DNA from: an uncultured Pelagibacteraceae bacterium
GTDB lineage: Bacteria > Pseudomonadota > Alphaproteobacteria > Pelagibacterales > Pelagibacteraceae
Assembly (NCBI GenBank): GCA_902524535.1
Contig: CABZDR010000001.1
Location: 418,501 to 482,500 of the forward strand
Length of the DNA stretch: 64,000 bases
Reading direction: 5' to 3'
This document shows positions 35,445 through 43,711 of the stretch, piece by piece (position 1 is the first letter of the stretch; each line of letters starts with the position of its first letter). Made by a program: the position numbers and the translations under genes. The notes beneath the pieces are model-generated. The model worked only from the letters and a program-made list of their open reading frames with translations, was not told the DNA's origin and ran no database searches.

Positions 35445-36027
35445 TTGAATTTTTTTTCTTAATTATAACATTACTATTATTAAAGTTATATATTTTTGAT
35501 TTTTTTGTTAATAAATCTATTTCTATTTTATCTGCAAGCATAATAATATCGGAGTTTTTATAGGTTAAATCGTTAAATGCCTCAATCAAATTCTCTTGAA
35601 AAAAAATATTTAGATTTTGGCAAAAAATAATATGTTCTGAAAACTTTAGCTCTACATTTTTATTAAATTTTGTATCATAACTTGAAATATTATATTCTGC
35701 CTTCAAAGAATTAATATATATTATACTTCCATCTAAGAGAATAATCTTGGCATTAACATTTGTCATGTAGATTAAGTCTGATCCATCCTCCACAAAATTA
35801 CCAGTTTCTGCAGTGATGATATATTTTTTGCCCTCTCTGTCCATTGACTCGTATGTAATATTTATTAGATTATTTTCCTCATTAATTGCCTCTTTATTTT
35901 TAGGTGTATTTTCATTTATTACAGTATCTTTTTCTAATTCTGTCTTAAAATATTTTTGGTAAACAATTGCTAAGATGATTAAAACTAACAATGAAAGAAA
36001 AATTTGAATTAAAATTTGTTTTTTCAT
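35431..36027 (-). CDS. lptC: LPS export system protein LptC
   Basis: LptC is a bitopic inner-membrane protein that passes LPS to the periplasmic bridge. The 198 residues have one N-terminal transmembrane helix (about 5-23) followed by a periplasmic beta-jellyroll with repeated short strands (ESMDREGKKYIITAETGNF, LDGSIIYINSLKAEYN). Identity rests mostly on layout and position between kdsD and lptB; the C-terminal strands could include LptA-like features. It starts right after kdsD and overlaps lptB by 14 bases. Confidence 0.82.
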   Translation of the reverse strand: MKKQILIQIFLSLLVLIILAIVYQKYFKTELEKDTVINENTPKNKEAINEENNLINITYESMDREGKKYIITAETGNFVEDGSDLIYMTNVNAKIILLDGSIIYINSLKAEYNISSYDTKFNKNVELKFSEHIIFCQNLNIFFQENLIEAFNDLTYKNSDIIMLADKIEIDLLTKKSKIYNFNNSNVIIKKKNSNGNN

Positions 36028-36999
36028 TTACTCAACATTAGTCTCAAGTATATGATGTATGTGAATTATTCCTATTGTCTTATTAAAATTTTTATTTTTG
36101 ATTACACATAAAGAAGTAATTTTTTTCTCATTCATTATTCTCAAAGCCTTTATTGCCAGCGTATCCGATGTAATAGTTATAGGATCTCTCGTCATTACTT
36201 CTTTAACTGAAGTTTTTTGAAAATCCGTATTTTTTTGTCTCAATTTTCGAATATTTCCATCAGTAATAATACCTGTGGTAATTTTATTTTTATTTCTAGC
36301 AATAACTACACCAAGTTTTTTTTTTGAAATAATCTTTATTGCTTCTTTCATTTTTTTATTTTCATTTATAAAAGGTATTTTGGTTCCAGAAGCCATAACA
36401 TCCTCAACAGTTTTAAGTTGTTTCCCCAAGTTCCCGCCAGGATGAAGCCGTGAAAAATCATATTTGCTAAATTGTTTTTTTTTCAATGATGCAATAGCTA
36501 AAGCATCCCCGATAGCTAGTTGAATACTAGTGCTCGATGTAGGAACTACACCAAGACCTGACTCCTTTACCTCAGGTAATAAAATTTTTATGTCTGAACC
36601 TTTGTATAGGAAAGAATTCTTTTTGGAAACAATACCTATTAATTTTATTTTATTTCTATTAGCAAATTTAATGATAGGAATTATCTCTTCAGATTTACCT
36701 GAGTTACTAATTAATATCAAAACATCTTTTCTTGTTATGCTTCCAAGATCTCCATGCAAACAATCGTTAGCTGACAGTGAAAAAGCTGGGCTTCCAACCG
36801 ACGATAAAGTTGATGCAATTTTAGCTGCTATGAGACCACTTTTTCCAACACCGCATAATATAATTTTTGATTGGCAATTTACAATCGTATTTACAGCTTT
36901 ATCAAAATTTTTATCTACTGATTTTTTAAGAATTTTTAAAGCATTAATTTCTAGATCAATTACTTGGGATGCGATATTTTTCAAAGAATTTTTATTCAT
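36028..36999 (-). CDS. kdsD: arabinose-5-phosphate isomerase (KpsF/GutQ family)
   Basis: KdsD makes arabinose-5-phosphate for KDO, the LPS inner-core sugar. The 323 residues show a SIS domain (about 30-175: GVGKSGLIAAKIASTLSSVGSPAFSL, HGDLGSI, ISNSGKSEEI), then RLHPGGNLGKQL, then two CBS domains (about 205-320). kdsB, which activates KDO, lies at 42004. It is joined without gaps to the RNase D-like gene upstream and lptC downstream. Confidence 0.94.
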   Translation of the reverse strand: MNKNSLKNIASQVIDLEINALKILKKSVDKNFDKAVNTIVNCQSKIILCGVGKSGLIAAKIASTLSSVGSPAFSLSANDCLHGDLGSITRKDVLILISNSGKSEEIIPIIKFANRNKIKLIGIVSKKNSFLYKGSDIKILLPEVKESGLGVVPTSSTSIQLAIGDALAIASLKKKQFSKYDFSRLHPGGNLGKQLKTVEDVMASGTKIPFINENKKMKEAIKIISKKKLGVVIARNKNKITTGIITDGNIRKLRQKNTDFQKTSVKEVMTRDPITITSDTLAIKALRIMNEKKITSLCVIKNKNFNKTIGIIHIHHILETNVE

Positions 37000-37611
37000 T
37001 TAGTGGGACCATATATCTTCTTTAAACTGCGCAAGATCTAAATCAACTCTTGTCTTAAGAAACTTAAGGCAGTCTTTATAAAGATTTATTCTTTTTTCTC
37101 TTATTAGAATTTCCTCTAATCTAGCTTGTATTTCGTGGAGATAGATCACATCATTAGCACAGTATTTTAATTGAGCATCATTTAATTTACCTCCGAAGTC
37201 CGAACTTTGGAATTGTTTGCTTATATCAATATTTTTAAATTCTTTGATTAATGTCTTTAGAGAATGGTTATCTGAGTAAGATCTAGCGAGTTTTGAGGCA
37301 ATTTTAGTATCTTCAATATTATTAGTTTCAGCTTTTAAATAATATTTAATATAGGCTAAATCTGCTCTACCATAATGAAAGATTTTTTTAATATTTTCGT
37401 TTTTGAAAACTTTGATTAGATTAGGAGCGTTATAGTTTGATCTATCAAGTTGAACGATGTGTGCGTCAGAATTTCCTGTGGAAATTTGAATTAAACACAG
37501 AGGATCTCTTTTTACGTTAAGTCCCATAAATTCACCATCGACTGCTATTACGTTGCCTAAATTTAAATCATCTGGTAAATCATCTTTGTGAAGCTTAATA
37601 TCAATATTCAT
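37000..37611 (-). CDS. RNase D-like 3'-5' exonuclease (DEDDy)
   Basis: The 203 residues form only the exonuclease domain. The motifs are VIAVDGEFMGL (D and E of site I, about 22-32), HYGRADLAYIKYYL (site II) and YCANDVIYL (site III, Tyr type). The HRDC domains of full RNase D are missing, which is typical of the short alphaproteobacterial form involved in RNA 3'-end trimming. It heads the 12.4-kb minus-strand run and starts only 16 bases from the divergent gene at 37628. Confidence 0.9.
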   Translation of the reverse strand: MNIDIKLHKDDLPDDLNLGNVIAVDGEFMGLNVKRDPLCLIQISTGNSDAHIVQLDRSNYNAPNLIKVFKNENIKKIFHYGRADLAYIKYYLKAETNNIEDTKIASKLARSYSDNHSLKTLIKEFKNIDISKQFQSSDFGGKLNDAQLKYCANDVIYLHEIQARLEEILIREKRINLYKDCLKFLKTRVDLDLAQFKEDIWSH

Positions 37612-37627
37612 TTTTTATAATATATAT

Positions 37628-38587
37628 ATGAAAGCAAAAAATTGTCTAATTTTTGGAGGAACAGGTCAAATTGGAAGAAATTTAATAAGAAAGTTGGCTA
37701 AAAATAATTATAAAGTTACTGTTATTACTCGCAATATTCATACAAAAGGTAATTTTATTAAAACCCAGGCTAATGCTGGCTATATAGAGGTAGTAGAAGC
37801 AAATCCTTTTGATGAGAGTGAGATAAAACCTTTTTTTGAAAAAAATGACATTTGTATTAATCTAATAGGAATATTATTCGAAAAAGGAAATAAAAATACA
37901 TTTACTAATATTCATACTAATTTTCCTAAAATGTTAGCAAATCTAGCTCACGAATATAAGATCCAGCAATTAATTCATATTTCTGCTCTTGGAATAGACA
38001 AAGCTTTAGACTCTAAATATGCATCAAGTAAACTTAGCGGAGAAAAAAATGTTTTAAAGAGTTTCAATAAAGCACTTATTTTGAGACCATCAATTGTTTA
38101 CTCAGTTGATGATAATTTTTCTACACTGTTTATGACAATTTTAAATCGACTTCCTTTTTTTCCTTTATATTACGGCGGCAATACAAAATTTACTCCCATT
38201 CATTGTTCTGATTTGACAGATGTTATATTAAACATCATTAACAAAAACATAAACTCAAAAATTATTGAGTGTGTCGGACCTGAGGTTTTATCTTTTAAAG
38301 ATATTTTACTCATCTTGTTAAATTCAATTGATAAGAAAAGACTTCTTTTACCTTTTCCTCTGTTCGCAGCAAAAGTGTTTGCCAAAATATTTGAGTTACT
38401 CCCAAATCCCTTGCTAACTATTGATCAATTAAAACTTTTGAGGTATGACAACGTTATTTCAAATAATTATGCGACTAATTCAAGTATTGGGGTTCCTCCA
38501 AAAAAATTTTTTGAGCAAGAAATTAACGAATATAGTTATATGTGGAGAGACGGCGGTCAATTTTCAAGAAAAACTTCATTTAAATAA
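37628..38587 (+). CDS. NAD(P)-binding protein, complex I NDUFA9-like family
   Basis: This extended short-chain dehydrogenase-like protein has GGTGQIGRNLIRKL (NAD(P)-binding loop, residues 9-22), HISALGIDKALDSKYASSKLSGEK (YxxSK-type site), and ILRPSIVYS, the pattern of the alphaproteobacterial NDUFA9 homologue. Length 319. It may assist respiratory complex I or be a separate NADPH-dependent oxidoreductase. A TATAAT ends 6 bases before the ATG, which would give a leaderless mRNA. Confidence 0.88.
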   Translation: MKAKNCLIFGGTGQIGRNLIRKLAKNNYKVTVITRNIHTKGNFIKTQANAGYIEVVEANPFDESEIKPFFEKNDICINLIGILFEKGNKNTFTNIHTNFPKMLANLAHEYKIQQLIHISALGIDKALDSKYASSKLSGEKNVLKSFNKALILRPSIVYSVDDNFSTLFMTILNRLPFFPLYYGGNTKFTPIHCSDLTDVILNIINKNINSKIIECVGPEVLSFKDILLILLNSIDKKRLLLPFPLFAAKVFAKIFELLPNPLLTIDQLKLLRYDNVISNNYATNSSIGVPPKKFFEQEINEYSYMWRDGGQFSRKTSFK

Positions 38588-38592
38588 AAGAT

Positions 38593-39087
38593 TTAAGCAG
38601 ATTTAATTTTTTTCTCTATAAATTCTGGAATTTCTTCTTTTTCAACTACGTCCTCTTTTTTGCCTTTAGGTTGGTACGCATACAACAGGTGTAATTTACA
38701 GTATGAGAAATCTTTTAGTGAAGATCTACCACAAAAATAAAACGTTTTTTCGTCAGGATGTCCAATAGGCCATTTACATGAATTTTCATCAAGTTCCTCA
38801 AGTTGTTTAGGATTTTCAGGTTCAAAATCTTTTTCGATAATTAAGGATTTGAAACGATTTCTCCTTCCTCTTTTTTGTTTTTCGCTTTGGAAATTGTCTA
38901 AAGTTTCATCTGGTTTTTTATATGTTTGAGACCTATTTTTAAATTTAGCTGATAAATTTAATCTATGAGCTTTTCCAATAACGGCATTTCTGCTAATCCC
39001 ACCAATGATTTCAGCAATTTGACTCGCTGTTTTTCCTTTTCCCCATAACTCCTTAAGTTTATTTACCTTCTCTTCTGTCCAGCTCAT
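38593..39087 (-). CDS. gcrA: GcrA cell-cycle regulator
   Basis: GcrA is an alphaproteobacterial transcription factor that works with sigma-70 at promoters, often those methylated at GANTC. The 164 residues show the N-terminal helix-turn-helix MSWTEEKVNKLKELWGKGKTASQIAEIIGG and RNAVIGKAHRL, then a charged linker (about 55-100). The conserved C-terminal SCKWPIGHPDEKTFYFCGRSS, YCKLHLLYAYQP cysteines follow. It is complete. Its upstream region contains a 9-base inverted repeat. A ccrM methylase gene is not in the window. Confidence 0.95.
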   Translation of the reverse strand: MSWTEEKVNKLKELWGKGKTASQIAEIIGGISRNAVIGKAHRLNLSAKFKNRSQTYKKPDETLDNFQSEKQKRGRRNRFKSLIIEKDFEPENPKQLEELDENSCKWPIGHPDEKTFYFCGRSSLKDFSYCKLHLLYAYQPKGKKEDVVEKEEIPEFIEKKIKSA

Positions 39088-39101
39088 AAATAACTACATA
39101 G

Positions 39102-39126
39102 TGTGTTAATTTTTATTATTAACACA
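39102..39126. promoter_or_regulatory. inverted repeat between gcrA and argD, candidate operator
   Basis: TGTGTTAAT and ATTAACACA form perfect 9-base arms around a 7-base TTTTATT centre. A TATAAT at 39128-39133 on the plus strand, pointing to argD, places the repeat over the -35/-10 spacer of that candidate promoter. It also begins 15 bases upstream of gcrA. The rest of the 180-base spacer is AT-rich without other features. Confidence 0.5.
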
Positions 39127-39267
39127 ATATAATGAAATAGACTTTAAAAAAACAAGTAATTATTAATACTTATCAACATAATTTAAATTACAAAAAGAAT
39201 ATCTATTCAATCCTTACTTGTATTAAACTATTAAGTTTATACAAAGTTTTTTAAAGAATAAAAATTT

Positions 39268-40431
39268 ATGAGTTATTTAACAAAAAATTATAATAGAAAA
39301 AAAATTTCATTTGTAAGAGGCAAAGGATCTTATCTTTATACCGCTAGTGGAATTAAGTATCTAGATTTCGTTCAAGGTATAGCCGTCAATTGTTTAGGGC
39401 ATGCTCATCCTAAACTAGTTGAAACTATAAAAAAGCAATCAAAAAAACTTTGGCATGTATCCAATGCTTTTCAAATTCCAGAGGGAGAAAAATTAGCAAA
39501 AAAACTATGTCAAAGGACTTTTGCGGATTATGTGATGTTTCAAAATAGTGGTGCAGAAGCTACTGAGGCTGCTATTAAAGTTGCGAGACGATATTTTTAT
39601 TCAATAGGTAAACCATATAAGACAAGAATTTTATGTGTAAAAAACTCATTTCATGGAAGAACTTTAGCTACAATTTTTGCTAGTGGATCTAAGAAAATGA
39701 CAGAGGGATTTGGACATGTGGGTGGTTTTGACCATTTCATTTTTGGAGACCACAAATCTTTAAAAAAAAAGATAACCAAAAATACAGCTGCAATAATGAT
39801 TGAACCTATAATGGGTGAGGGTGGTATTAAAGTTGTCCCAGATTGGTGTTTAAAAGAATTGAGAAAATTATGTAATAAGAAGAAAATATTACTAATTTTG
39901 GATGAGGTACAATGTGGTATATCAAGATCAGGCAATTTTTTTGCTTTTGAAAAATCAAAATGTATTCCAGACATAGTGCCAATTGCAAAAGGTATCGGAG
40001 GTGGATTTCCAATCGGAGCAGTTTTAATGAATAGAAAAGTTGCTGCGGGGATGACCCCAGGAACACATGGCTCTACTTTTGGTGGAAATCCATTGGCAAT
40101 GGCGGTTGGAAATACTGTAATGGATTTAGTTTCAAGCAAAAAATTTTTGAATAATATTAGAAGATTATCCAAATACTTTTTTTCAAATTTAAACTTACTT
40201 AAGAAAAATTATCCCAAAGTTATCAAAGATATTAGAGGAAAAGGTTATTTAATAGGAATTCAGCTTCATAAAGATCAAACAAAATTTATTCAAAAACTTA
40301 TGGATAAAAAGTTATTAACTATTAGAGCTGCAGAAAATGTAATCCGTATTTTACCCCCATTAAATGTCAAAAAAAATGAGTTAGATCAAGCCCTCAAGAT
40401 CATCAATAAAGTTTGCGCAGAACTAAATTAA
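39268..40431 (+). CDS. argD: acetylornithine aminotransferase
   Basis: ArgD makes N-acetylornithine from N-acetylglutamate semialdehyde, using PLP. The 387 residues include VQGIAVNCLGHAHPKLV, NSGAEATEAAIKVARRY, HGRTLATIFASG, LDEVQCGISRSG and the PLP lysine in PIAKGIGGGFPIGA (about residue 240). It can also serve as succinyl-DAP aminotransferase in lysine synthesis. It is followed directly by argF. Confidence 0.95.
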   Translation: MSYLTKNYNRKKISFVRGKGSYLYTASGIKYLDFVQGIAVNCLGHAHPKLVETIKKQSKKLWHVSNAFQIPEGEKLAKKLCQRTFADYVMFQNSGAEATEAAIKVARRYFYSIGKPYKTRILCVKNSFHGRTLATIFASGSKKMTEGFGHVGGFDHFIFGDHKSLKKKITKNTAAIMIEPIMGEGGIKVVPDWCLKELRKLCNKKKILLILDEVQCGISRSGNFFAFEKSKCIPDIVPIAKGIGGGFPIGAVLMNRKVAAGMTPGTHGSTFGGNPLAMAVGNTVMDLVSSKKFLNNIRRLSKYFFSNLNLLKKNYPKVIKDIRGKGYLIGIQLHKDQTKFIQKLMDKKLLTIRAAENVIRILPPLNVKKNELDQALKIINKVCAELN

Positions 40432-41361
40432 ATGAAACATTTTATTAATCTAAAAGATATTCCAGCGAACGATCTCAGAAAAATTTTGATCGATGCAAAA
40501 AAAAGAAAAAAAGCAAGAAAGAAACTTAATAATCTTGACCACGATAAAGGCATGCCTTTAAAAGGAAAATTATTGATTCAAATGTTTGAAAAATCAAGTT
40601 TAAGAACTCGCTTGTCCTTTTTCTTAGCTATCTCCCAACTATCTGGTCGAACTTTAACACTTAGACCAGATGAACTGCATTTATCAAAAGGAGGTGAAAG
40701 TATTGAAGATACTGCTAAAATATTGTCAAGTTTTGGTGATGCTTTCATGTTGAGAACCGATAATGATGAAAAGTTGGGGGAATTTAAAAAGTATTTAACA
40801 ATTCCAATTATTAATGGATTGAGTCCGTCCTCTCACCCAACTCAAATCTTGTCAGATGTATTCACTGTTGAGGAAATAAAAAAAAAACCAATATCAAAAT
40901 TAAATATTACTTGGATTGGAGACTCAAATAATGTTCTAAATTCTTTGATTGCTGCTTCAATTAAATTTTCTTTTAAATTAAAAGTTGGTTGTCCAAAAAA
41001 ATATCAACCTAATAAGAACATAATGAATTATATAAAAAAAAATAAAAATAAAATTACAATTTATAATGATCCAAAAAAAGCAGTTGAAGGAGCAGATGTA
41101 ATTTTTTCAGATAAGGTTATCTCTTTAAATGATAAGGTTAATAAAAAGAACAAGTTAAATCATTTTAAGAGGTTTAAAATAACTGAGAGATTAATGACTC
41201 ATGCTAAAAAAGACTGTATTTATCTACATTGTTTACCTAGAAGTAAAGAAGTTGATGAAAAAGTTTTTTTGAGTAAAAAATCAAAAGTGTGGCAACAAGC
41301 TGCAAATCGGGTGCACGTGCAAAAATCTATATTACTTTATTGCTTTGGAAAATTAAGGTAA
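40432..41361 (+). CDS. argF: ornithine carbamoyltransferase (divergent motifs)
   Basis: ArgF makes citrulline from ornithine and carbamoyl phosphate. The fold and position after argD are clear, but motifs differ from the norm: FEKSSLRTR (55-60) where STRTR is usual, HPTQ (135-138) instead of HPCQ, ISLNDK where the ornithine-binding SMG loop is expected, and WQQAANRVH instead of the E-x-E-N-R-type. HCLP (266-269) is intact. Length (309) is normal. Ornithine is the expected substrate because argJ is present, but an altered substrate such as acetylornithine cannot be excluded. It overlaps the convergent cytochrome gene by 9 bases. Confidence 0.88.
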   Translation: MKHFINLKDIPANDLRKILIDAKKRKKARKKLNNLDHDKGMPLKGKLLIQMFEKSSLRTRLSFFLAISQLSGRTLTLRPDELHLSKGGESIEDTAKILSSFGDAFMLRTDNDEKLGEFKKYLTIPIINGLSPSSHPTQILSDVFTVEEIKKKPISKLNITWIGDSNNVLNSLIAASIKFSFKLKVGCPKKYQPNKNIMNYIKKNKNKITIYNDPKKAVEGADVIFSDKVISLNDKVNKKNKLNHFKRFKITERLMTHAKKDCIYLHCLPRSKEVDEKVFLSKKSKVWQQAANRVHVQKSILLYCFGKLR

Positions 41362-41895
41362 CGGCAAAGGTTTATCTGAATTTTCATTTAAATATAAAAT
41401 TACTGATGCACGATCTTTCTCTTTTCTTAAACCTGCAAATGCCATCTTAGTTCCCTTGATCCACTTCGCTGGTTTTATCAAGTAGCCATTTAATTCTTCA
41501 AAACTCCATTCTTTTCCATGCGCAGAGAGAGCTTTTGAATATTTGTAATCATCAACAGCCCCAACTTTTCTACCCACAACATTATAAAGAGCTGGACCAA
41601 TATTGTTTTTTCCTCCTTTAACAATTGAATGACAAGCTGCACACTTTTTAAAAACTTTTTCGCCAGTCGCAAGATCCCCTAAAGCCATTAAAGCGGCTAT
41701 ATCAATTTTTTCAATCGCTGTTTCAGAACTTTTTTGAGTTTTAGCAACAATAGCTTCTTTTACATCTACGGTATAACCTGGAGTTTTAGGTTTTTCGACG
41801 TGAAAAATTACTTCTGATAGCTTTCCGATACCAATAATAAGTAACGCCACCATCAACACAGCTGCAATTATTTTATTTAATTCAAAAGAGTCCAT
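41353..41895 (-). CDS. cycM: membrane-anchored cytochrome c (CycM type)
   Basis: The 180 residues have an uncleaved N-terminal transmembrane anchor (about 8-28), a linker, and a class I cytochrome c domain. The heme site is CAACH (about 94-98), and the axial methionine is in GTKMAFAG (about 148-155). CycM-type proteins carry electrons from complex III to a cytochrome oxidase on the periplasmic face. cycM-kdsB-pheA neighbours are common in Alphaproteobacteria; here kdsB is divergent, 108 bases away. Confidence 0.93.
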   Translation of the reverse strand: MDSFELNKIIAAVLMVALLIIGIGKLSEVIFHVEKPKTPGYTVDVKEAIVAKTQKSSETAIEKIDIAALMALGDLATGEKVFKKCAACHSIVKGGKNNIGPALYNVVGRKVGAVDDYKYSKALSAHGKEWSFEELNGYLIKPAKWIKGTKMAFAGLRKEKDRASVILYLNENSDKPLPLP

Positions 41896-42003
41896 TTATT
41901 CAAAAATATTTTGAACATATAACATTATAAATATAAAATTGCTTATATATTTTAATGTACATTTTTGCCTCTGTTTATATTCTAATAAAATTACAAAAAA
42001 CCA

Positions 42004-42741
42004 ATGAAAACAATAATCATAATTCCATCAAGATTGTCTGCTACAAGACTACCAGGCAAACCACTACTTAAAGTCAACGGTTTATCGATTATTTCACATG
42101 TTTTTAAGAAGGCTGAGAGCGCAAATATTGGAGAAGTGGTGGTTGCTACTGAAGATCAAGAAATTGTTGATGATGTAAAAAAAAATGGCGGCCAGGCAAT
42201 TATGACTAAGAATTCTCACAAGACTGGTACTGATAGAATTTATGAAGCATTTCTTAAATTTGACAATTCAAAAATTGATTTTGTGATGAATCTTCAAGGA
42301 GATGAGCCCTTGATAAATATTAACGATATTAAGAATTTAAACAATCAAATGATTAAAAATAATTGTAAACTAGGCACTTTAGCCTCAAAAATTTTAGATA
42401 AAAAATTATACGAGGATGAGAGTGTTGTTAAAGTGATGACAGAAGAGAGTTTGACTAAGACAAATTTTCCAGAGGCTGTTGATTTTTTTAGAAAAACATT
42501 TGATCAAAATAAAAAAATTTATCAGCACTTAGGTATATATTGTTATCAAAAGGAGACTCTTAAGGAATTTGTTTCTTATAAACAGTCTTATAATGAAATT
42601 AAATATAAACTTGAACAATGCAGAGCTTTGGATAATAATATCGATATTAATGTTGCTTTAGCCAAAACTTCGTCAATAGGTGTAGATACAGAAGAGGATT
42701 TCCTAGCTATAAAAAAAATAATGGAATATAAACCAAAATGA
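42004..42741 (+). CDS. kdsB: 3-deoxy-manno-octulosonate cytidylyltransferase
   Basis: KdsB activates KDO with CTP for LPS synthesis. The 245 residues begin with IIIPSRLSATRLPGKPL (CTP binding). VVATEDQEIV, the THKTGTDRI-type NSHKTGTDRIYEAF, NLQGDEPLI and YQHLGIYCYQKETL are all family motifs. It overlaps pheA by 4 bases. Its presence together with kdsD and lptB/lptC indicates that this organism makes a KDO-containing LPS. Confidence 0.96.
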   Translation: MKTIIIIPSRLSATRLPGKPLLKVNGLSIISHVFKKAESANIGEVVVATEDQEIVDDVKKNGGQAIMTKNSHKTGTDRIYEAFLKFDNSKIDFVMNLQGDEPLININDIKNLNNQMIKNNCKLGTLASKILDKKLYEDESVVKVMTEESLTKTNFPEAVDFFRKTFDQNKKIYQHLGIYCYQKETLKEFVSYKQSYNEIKYKLEQCRALDNNIDINVALAKTSSIGVDTEEDFLAIKKIMEYKPK

Positions 42742-43568
42742 GTAAAATTTATTTTCAGGGAACTTATGGAGCATATTCACACCTCGCTGCTTTATCTATA
42801 GAGCCTCACGCTACAATTATTCCATGTAAAACTTTCGACGAGTGTTTTCTTAAAGCTTCAAAAGACTCTAATTCTAAGATTATAATCCCTGAGTCAAATC
42901 GAATAACAGGGAATATAGGTATAGAGTATCTTATATTTAAATACAGGCTTAATATTTATTGTGAATATTTTCAGAAAATCGAACACAATCTATTAGCGCT
43001 TAAAGGAGTTAAAATATCAGAAATTAAAAATGTTTATTCGCACGGCCAAGCATTGTCTCAATGTTCAAAATTCATAAAATTTCATAATTTAATAGAACAT
43101 GTTAGAGCAGACACCGCTGGTTCAGCAGAGATGGTATCAATTAATAAAGATAGATCAAAAGCAGCGATTGCTTCTTCATTGAGTGCAAAGACTTATAATT
43201 TGGAAATAATAGAAAAAAATATAGAAAATGAAAAAGGAAATCTTACAAGATTTTTAGTGATGGGAAAAAATATTTCTCAGCCAGAATATGGTAAAAAAAA
43301 ATATATAACTTCTTTTTTATTTAAGTTAAAAAGCAAACCTGCTGCACTTTATCAGGCTTTAGGTGGTTTCGCTATCAACGGAGTAAATCTAACAAAATTG
43401 CAAAGCTATCCTGAGAAAAATTCCTTTGACTCATTCTTTTTCTTGTGTGACTTAGATGGACATATTGAGGATATTAAAGTTCAAAAATCTTTAGAGGAAC
43501 TGGGTTTACATTGTCAAGATTTTCACGTTCTAGGTGTTTTTGAGGCTGACAAAATAAGGGAAAAATAA
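42738..43568 (+). CDS. pheA: prephenate dehydratase
   Basis: PheA decarboxylates and dehydrates prephenate to phenylpyruvate for phenylalanine. The catalytic domain (1-180) starts with YFQGTYGAYSHLAA, has IPESNRITGNIG and the hallmark LTRFLVMG near 168-175. A C-terminal ACT domain (about 190-270, with KPAALYQALGGFAINGVNLT and the ESYP-like QSYP) senses phenylalanine. There is no chorismate mutase domain, as usual in Alphaproteobacteria. It overlaps kdsB by 4 bases. Confidence 0.95.
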   Translation: MSKIYFQGTYGAYSHLAALSIEPHATIIPCKTFDECFLKASKDSNSKIIIPESNRITGNIGIEYLIFKYRLNIYCEYFQKIEHNLLALKGVKISEIKNVYSHGQALSQCSKFIKFHNLIEHVRADTAGSAEMVSINKDRSKAAIASSLSAKTYNLEIIEKNIENEKGNLTRFLVMGKNISQPEYGKKKYITSFLFKLKSKPAALYQALGGFAINGVNLTKLQSYPEKNSFDSFFFLCDLDGHIEDIKVQKSLEELGLHCQDFHVLGVFEADKIREK

Positions 43569-43605
43569 ATTTCAATCTTTTTCTGTAGAACTGAATTATT
43601 GCTGT

Positions 43606-43611
43606 TATAAT
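43606..43611 (+). promoter_or_regulatory. -10 box of the SRP RNA promoter
   Basis: A perfect TATAAT ends 7 bases before the first base of the SRP RNA, the right spacing for a sigma-70 start. The -35 region is weak (CTGTAG at 17 bases). Confidence 0.6.
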
Positions 43612-43617
43612 AGTTAT

Positions 43618-43701
43618 GGAGGCTAGAGGTGAATGCTGCTTGAACCCGACCAGATCTTAACCGAAGCAATCGTAGAGACAGTTTTTCAGGTTCTAGTCTC
43701 C
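43618..43701 (+). ncRNA. ffs: signal recognition particle RNA (4.5S)
   Basis: The 84-base RNA closes with a 10-base-pair stem (GGAGGCTAGA / TCTAGTCTCC). Its apex has CCAGATC...GAAGCA, matching the Ffh-binding domain IV pattern (CAGGTC...GAAGCAG in E. coli). The tip reads TTAACC instead of the common GGAA tetraloop context. The gene order ffs-dnaX-ybaB-recR is conserved in many bacteria and strongly supports the call. dnaX begins 10 bases downstream. Confidence 0.85.
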
Positions 43702-43711
43702 TCTAAAAGGT

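Noticed and set aside
36530-37003. 157-residue plus-strand ORF opposite kdsD
   Set aside because: It is antisense to well-conserved SIS-domain codons and shows no family motif.
39651-40172. 173-residue minus-strand ORF opposite argD
   Set aside because: It is antisense to the PLP-binding core of argD, a shadow frame.
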